The notes under the pieces: generated by a model | What the model was told of the DNA's origin: nothing | Databases searched by the model: none | What the model saw: the letters and a program-made list of their open reading frames with translations, nothing else | From: CAYNEO01 sp964396245 | GTDB taxonomy: Bacteria; Zixibacteria; MSB-5A5; GN15; FEB-12 | Reading direction: 5' to 3' | Length of the DNA: 34,514 bases | Assembly: GCA_964396245.1 (NCBI GenBank) | Contig: CAYNEO010000038.1 | Span: forward strand, 1 to 34,514 | Shown: positions 30,425-34,514 of the stretch, one piece after another | How positions within the stretch are numbered: the stretch's first letter is position 1 | How the letters are laid out: each line of letters starts with the position of its first letter | Made by a program: the position numbers and the translations under genes

Positions 30425-31915
30425 ATGCATAGTGAACATTTATTCCATAGCGGCGGCATGTGGCACAGCCGCTGGTTTGTCTGCCTGTTGCTTGTTGTTC
30501 TGGCCGCCGGAGCGATACTGGCCGGCTGTTACACGAACCCGGCAACCGGAAAAGAGCAGTTGAGCCTTATCCCGCAGTCCCAGGAAGTACAGATGGGCCG
30601 GGAGGCAGCGAAGGAAGTGGACCAAACCCTTGGCCTCTACCAGGACACCGTCTGGCAAAACTATATCCAGCGACTCGGGATGAAATTGGCCGCGGTTTCG
30701 GAGAGACCCGACCTGCCGTGGTCATTCAAGATTGTCGATGATCCCACGGTGAATGCCTTCGCGCTTCCGGGCGGATTCATCTATGTCACCCGGGGTATGC
30801 TCTATTATGCCGAAAATGAAGCCGAGCTGGCCGGCGTGGTGGGGCATGAAATCGGTCACGTGACGGCGCGTCACTCGGTTAACCAGCTTAGCAAACAACA
30901 GCTGGCGCAACTCGGTCTGATGGCCGGTACCATGATCGAACCGGATATCCAGAAATACTCCAATTTGATCAATACCGGACTCGGGCTGCTGTTTCTCAAG
31001 TTCAGCCGCGATGATGAGAAGCAGGCGGATGACCTCGGGTTGCGATACATGGCAAAAGTCGGTTATGACCCGCGGCAGATGGACGACATCTTTCAGATGC
31101 TGGAACGGATCAGCCAGACTTCCGGGGGCGGACGTGTGCCCGAATGGCTGTCTACCCATCCCAATCCCGAAAATCGATACCAGCGGATTCAGGATGAGAT
31201 AAAGACGATTGAAGCTACCTATCACGGCACGACGGTCAACCGCAAGGAATACCTTCGCCGGCTGAACGGAATCGTGTACGGCAATAATCCCAGGGAAGGG
31301 TTCTTCGAAGGCAGTGTTTTCTATCATCCCGATATGAAGTTCGTTTTCACGTTTCCTCAGGACTGGAAGACCCTGAACCAGAAGCAGGGGGTCATCGCCG
31401 GAAGCCAGGAAGGCGACGCGATTTTGCAGCTGTCGATCTCCGCTTCCTCCAACCCGGACGCCGCCTCAAAAGCATTCTTCGACCAGCAAGGAATTTCGGG
31501 CCAGTCCGTCGGTCGACAAACGGTCAATGGGCTGTCGGGTGTGAGCGGAAGTTTCACGGCTGAAACGCAGCAGGGAATGCTGCAGGGCAAAGCTGTCTTT
31601 GTCGCCTACGAAGGCAAGGTCTTTGAAATTGTCGGTTACAGCACGCAGGAAAAATGGCCGTCCTACGATAGGATGATAAACAGTTCCATGTTCAGCTTTG
31701 CGCCGCTGACCGACCAATCGAAGCTGTCGGTTCAACCCATGCGCGTCGAGATAGTCACTACCAGCCGTTCGATGACCCTGGATCAGTTTGCCACGACGTT
31801 TCCGTCGCCGATCAATATCCAGACGCTGGCGATTATCAACCAGGTGACTGAGAACGCTCAAATTAAATCTGGAACTGAAGTAAAACGGATTGTGGGTAAG
31901 CCTGTCGGCGACTGA
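30425..31915 (+). CDS. M48 family zinc metalloprotease lipoprotein
   Basis: A 496-residue envelope protease related to BepA/LoiP. The signal ends in L-A-G-C (lipid cysteine C35), followed by 'NPATGKEQLSLIPQSQEVQMG', the usual M48C lead-in. The zinc site is HEIGH (141-145), and the third ligand is E198 in 'SRDDEKQADDLG'. A mixed domain after residue 285 ends in a LysM-like segment (LDQFATTFPSPINIQTLAII ... GTEVKRIVG). Such proteases degrade misfolded outer-membrane proteins. ATG 30425 has AAAGGA 9 nt upstream, preferred over the upstream in-frame ATG at 30356. It converges on the kinase gene with only 16 bp between the stops. Confidence 0.9.
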   Translation: MHSEHLFHSGGMWHSRWFVCLLLVVLAAGAILAGCYTNPATGKEQLSLIPQSQEVQMGREAAKEVDQTLGLYQDTVWQNYIQRLGMKLAAVSERPDLPWSFKIVDDPTVNAFALPGGFIYVTRGMLYYAENEAELAGVVGHEIGHVTARHSVNQLSKQQLAQLGLMAGTMIEPDIQKYSNLINTGLGLLFLKFSRDDEKQADDLGLRYMAKVGYDPRQMDDIFQMLERISQTSGGGRVPEWLSTHPNPENRYQRIQDEIKTIEATYHGTTVNRKEYLRRLNGIVYGNNPREGFFEGSVFYHPDMKFVFTFPQDWKTLNQKQGVIAGSQEGDAILQLSISASSNPDAASKAFFDQQGISGQSVGRQTVNGLSGVSGSFTAETQQGMLQGKAVFVAYEGKVFEIVGYSTQEKWPSYDRMINSSMFSFAPLTDQSKLSVQPMRVEIVTTSRSMTLDQFATTFPSPINIQTLAIINQVTENAQIKSGTEVKRIVGKPVGD

Positions 31916-31931
31916 TAAGGCTCTGTACGGG

Positions 31932-34514
31932 CTATAGATTGCGCTCGAGTATCTCGGCTATCCGTCTCTCTTCGGCCATGAGACATCTGCCTCTGGCTGC
32001 TTCGCGCGCCTGCGCCAGGATCTGCCGCCCCTCGGCATGGTCTTTTTGAGACTTTCCACAGGCAATAAGCGTTTCGCCGTAAAGCGTAGAGAGTTGTATC
32101 TCGAGCTGGGCGTCTCCCAATTGTCGTGCTTCATCACGGAGTTTCCCGAGTCGGCGCAAGCCCGCATATGACAACCCACCGCGCGCGGTCACTGCTTCGA
32201 GATAACCGGTCGAATGCAGTACCACGGTTTTTTCACCCAGCTCTTTGGCAATTGCCTGTGCACCTGTGGCTGCATCCCGGCTTTGATCGTATTCGCTTCG
32301 GTAATAGTGGAGGCCGGCCAGGGCGAGGAGGGCATGGGAAATAGTCCGGCTCATGCCGGTGTTTTCCGCCACCTCGAGAGCCTGGTGGTAGTAGGAGAAT
32401 GCCTTGTCGAGGTCCCGCTTACAGAACCACGCGTCTCCGATCTGCAAATTCGCGTCACATTCGGAGAGCGGATGTTTGATCTCCTTGGCTATCGACAACG
32501 CCCTTTCACCGATTTCAATGGCCGTATCCGGCTCACCCATGGTGAGTCTCGCCTGGCTGATATTGACCAGTGTCAGCGCGTGCGTGCTCCGATCTCCCAG
32601 GGTCTCAAATATTCCGGCGGCCCGATCGAGACTTGCCAGGCCGGCCTCGTAGTCATTCTGGCGCAGTTTGATCAGACCGATATTCAAATTCTGGCGGGCG
32701 GCGCCGGCGTTATCCCCGAGTCGATCGTAAGTCGACAGCGAGTGTTCATAGTGGGAGAGCGCTTCGTCCAGTTCTCCGCGAAAATAATGGACATTACCCA
32801 TATTGGATTCACACGCGGCCTGAAGGCTCAAATCGCCGTTGGCCGCCGCCATCTCTTCCGCCTCTTCGTAGAGCGAATTGGCCTGATCCAGCTCGCCGTT
32901 GCGGGCGTAAGCCACGCCCATATTCTTTAGCGCCTCCGCCACCTTCTGCTCATCTTCGAGCTCCCGACTGATCTCCAGAACCCGGTCGAATAATTCCAGC
33001 GCTTTGTCGAAACTGGCCTGCGACTGAAGGATCGAAATGAGCAGGCCAAGCGTTTCCGCCTCGCCGTTCAAATCACCCGCCTCCTTTGTGATGGCCAGCG
33101 CCTTTTGCGCGTATTCTTCAGCTTCCGTCCAGTTCGACTGCCGGATGTGCAGGCGAGCCGTCAACCGGAGGAGCGAAGCCTGCTCGGCTTTGCTGTTTTT
33201 TCCCGTGGCCGACGCAAGGGCGGAATCCAGTTCTATCCTGGCACTCGAGAATTCTCCCTGGTGGATGAGCACTTCGGCGACACCGGCTCGTGCGGCCAGC
33301 AATGACGGTTCCTGCTCCAGCGCCTGACGGAACAGTCCCAGTGCCGCGGAGACGTCCGAGATATCTTTCTTATGGTCGAAGGTGTATTTGCCTTTCAGGT
33401 AGTTCTCATACGCGTCGGCATCGCGCGCCTCGGCAGTACCGATCTGGGCCCTTGCGATCATCGTCTCACCGACATCGAGAGCGCGAATGACGCCCTGTTC
33501 GAGGGCCTGTTTAATGGTAGGCAGTTCGCTCTGCGTAAGTTCCCAGCGCTCGGCCCAGAGGTTGGCATCATTTGGCACATCAATTAATTGCGCGGTGATC
33601 CGCACGCGATCACCCGCCTTCCGGATCGAACCATCCAGAATCAAATTGACCTTGAGTGCCTTCGCTATCTCCTCGAGCTCAGCATCGGAATCCGCATATT
33701 TCAACACCGATCGCATCGGCGTTACCCGAACGATGCCCAGACGGGTCAAATCGACAATCAGGTCCTCGGTGATACCGTAACTGAGAAAGTCATCCTCGGC
33801 CGAACCGAGGTTTCTCAGCTGGAGAACAGCGAGTGAGTTGACCTTTGTCGCTTGTGGCGCCGGGGCGACGCCGGATATGCCTGACACGGCTCCGGAGAGC
33901 GAACCGCCGCGAAACGCTTTCAGTTCCTGCGCCATCTGTGTCGCCGACTCGAAACGTTTGACCGGGTCTTTCGACAACGCTCTGTCGATTATGGATGACA
34001 GCTCGGGCGGCACGTTCGGCGCAACTGATGTCAGCCGCTGATGGGCATCATGGACGATGGCGTGCAGCGTGGCCGGCATGTTGCCTCGTTTAAACGGTAC
34101 AATACCCGAAAGCAGTTCATACAGGACAACCCCGACAGCGAAAACGTCGCTTCGTTTGTCAGCCTCCGTCCCCATGGCCTGCTCGGGCGACATGTAGTTG
34201 GCCGTTCCGAGCGCCGTGCCGGCCTGTGTGAGACCCTCATCCCCCTCGGCTTTGGCCAGGCCAAAGTCCAGGATACGCACGCGCCCGTCGTGATCTATAA
34301 TGATATTTGCCGGCTTGATATCCCGATGGACCATGCCGGCATTATGGGCTGACGACAGGCCGTCGCAAATCTGGCAGGCAATATCGAGCGCCTTATCCAG
34401 CGGGGGCCGGGAATTGCCGATCAACTCAGTCAACGATTCACCCTTCACGTATTCCATGGCGATGAACACGAGCCCCTCGAACTCCCCGACCTCATAGATT
34501 GTCACGACATTGGG
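31932..34514 (-). CDS. Ser/Thr protein kinase with TolB/FlgO-like domain and TPR array (N-terminus missing)
   Basis: This gene runs off the right edge; 860 residues are visible. The kinase lacks its glycine loop and VAIK lysine (outside the window) but shows P-N-V-V-T-I-Y-E-V-G, the catalytic loop HRDIKPAN (63-70), DFG (83-85) and SPE (109-111), and is a PknB-type kinase that should be active. After a Gly/Ser/Ala linker comes a TolB/FlgO-like domain (about 225-330: 'LAVLQLRNLG', 'LILDGSIRKAGDRVRITAQL'), as found in TPR adenylate cyclases. The rest, about 500 residues, is TPR repeats with N-x-G-x-x-Y signatures. No membrane helix is seen, so it is probably cytosolic. Its targets are unknown. 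Confidence 0.9.
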   Translation of the reverse strand, partial: PNVVTIYEVGEFEGLVFIAMEYVKGESLTELIGNSRPPLDKALDIACQICDGLSSAHNAGMVHRDIKPANIIIDHDGRVRILDFGLAKAEGDEGLTQAGTALGTANYMSPEQAMGTEADKRSDVFAVGVVLYELLSGIVPFKRGNMPATLHAIVHDAHQRLTSVAPNVPPELSSIIDRALSKDPVKRFESATQMAQELKAFRGGSLSGAVSGISGVAPAPQATKVNSLAVLQLRNLGSAEDDFLSYGITEDLIVDLTRLGIVRVTPMRSVLKYADSDAELEEIAKALKVNLILDGSIRKAGDRVRITAQLIDVPNDANLWAERWELTQSELPTIKQALEQGVIRALDVGETMIARAQIGTAEARDADAYENYLKGKYTFDHKKDISDVSAALGLFRQALEQEPSLLAARAGVAEVLIHQGEFSSARIELDSALASATGKNSKAEQASLLRLTARLHIRQSNWTEAEEYAQKALAITKEAGDLNGEAETLGLLISILQSQASFDKALELFDRVLEISRELEDEQKVAEALKNMGVAYARNGELDQANSLYEEAEEMAAANGDLSLQAACESNMGNVHYFRGELDEALSHYEHSLSTYDRLGDNAGAARQNLNIGLIKLRQNDYEAGLASLDRAAGIFETLGDRSTHALTLVNISQARLTMGEPDTAIEIGERALSIAKEIKHPLSECDANLQIGDAWFCKRDLDKAFSYYHQALEVAENTGMSRTISHALLALAGLHYYRSEYDQSRDAATGAQAIAKELGEKTVVLHSTGYLEAVTARGGLSYAGLRRLGKLRDEARQLGDAQLEIQLSTLYGETLIACGKSQKDHAEGRQILAQAREAARGRCLMAEERRIAEILERNL

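Overview
The window looks like chromosomal DNA from an uncultivated, Gram-negative, probably anaerobic or sediment-dwelling bacterium of the FCB superphylum, most like candidate phylum Zixibacteria. This is inferred from gene content, not from a search: dockerin-like double EF-hand tails on a secreted protein, Ser/Thr kinases fused to a TolB/FlgO-like domain and long TPR arrays, Ig-like lipoproteins, a heme-c chemoreceptor, an outer-membrane-type RND pump, and a secreted protein tail ending in a G-K-L-V-I-I-K strand. GC content is moderately high, and GTG and TTG starts occur. One 100-N scaffold gap shows that this is a draft, probably metagenome-derived, assembly.

Layout. 1-677: the tail of a secreted protein, then a repeat-rich intergenic stretch. 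641-5829: an SOS mutasome cassette (imuA, imuB, dnaE2) behind a LexA-box-like palindrome; dnaE2 contains the N gap. 5917-6946: two small membrane proteins on + and a DUF1328 mini-protein on -, converging on a hairpin. 7112-11124 (minus): an ArsR-controlled operon with a DUF318 permease, a thioredoxin-like protein, an ArsF-like periplasmic CxxC protein and a CcdA/ArsG-like membrane protein, followed by TauE/SafE. 11382-12372: two small membrane proteins. 12435-16781 (minus): adaptor and RND efflux pump. 17124-19297 (plus): ABC-2 type exporter, divergent from the RND operon. 19430-20512: Yellow/MRJP-family lipoprotein. 20587-22736 (minus): minor pilin operon pilV-pilW-pilX. 23086-29251 (minus): methyltransferase, dockerin-tailed secreted protein, heme-c methyl-accepting chemotaxis protein, Ig-like lipoprotein. 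29414-31915 (plus): EamA transporter and M48 metalloprotease. 31932-34514 (minus): TPR-rich Ser/Thr kinase, running off the end.

How genes may work together. imuA-imuB-dnaE2 is the known damage-inducible translesion synthesis module. The ArsR operon can be read as a thiol relay from cytosol to periplasm (thioredoxin-like, then CcdA-like, then ArsF-like) beside a metalloid permease, and is the best candidate for unusual biology here. The surface and motility genes (minor pilins with a sigma-54-like site, the heme-c chemoreceptor with a sigma-28-like site, secreted Ig-like and dockerin-like proteins) form a second theme of surface attachment and redox taxis. No tRNA, rRNA, CRISPR, transposase or integrase was recognised.
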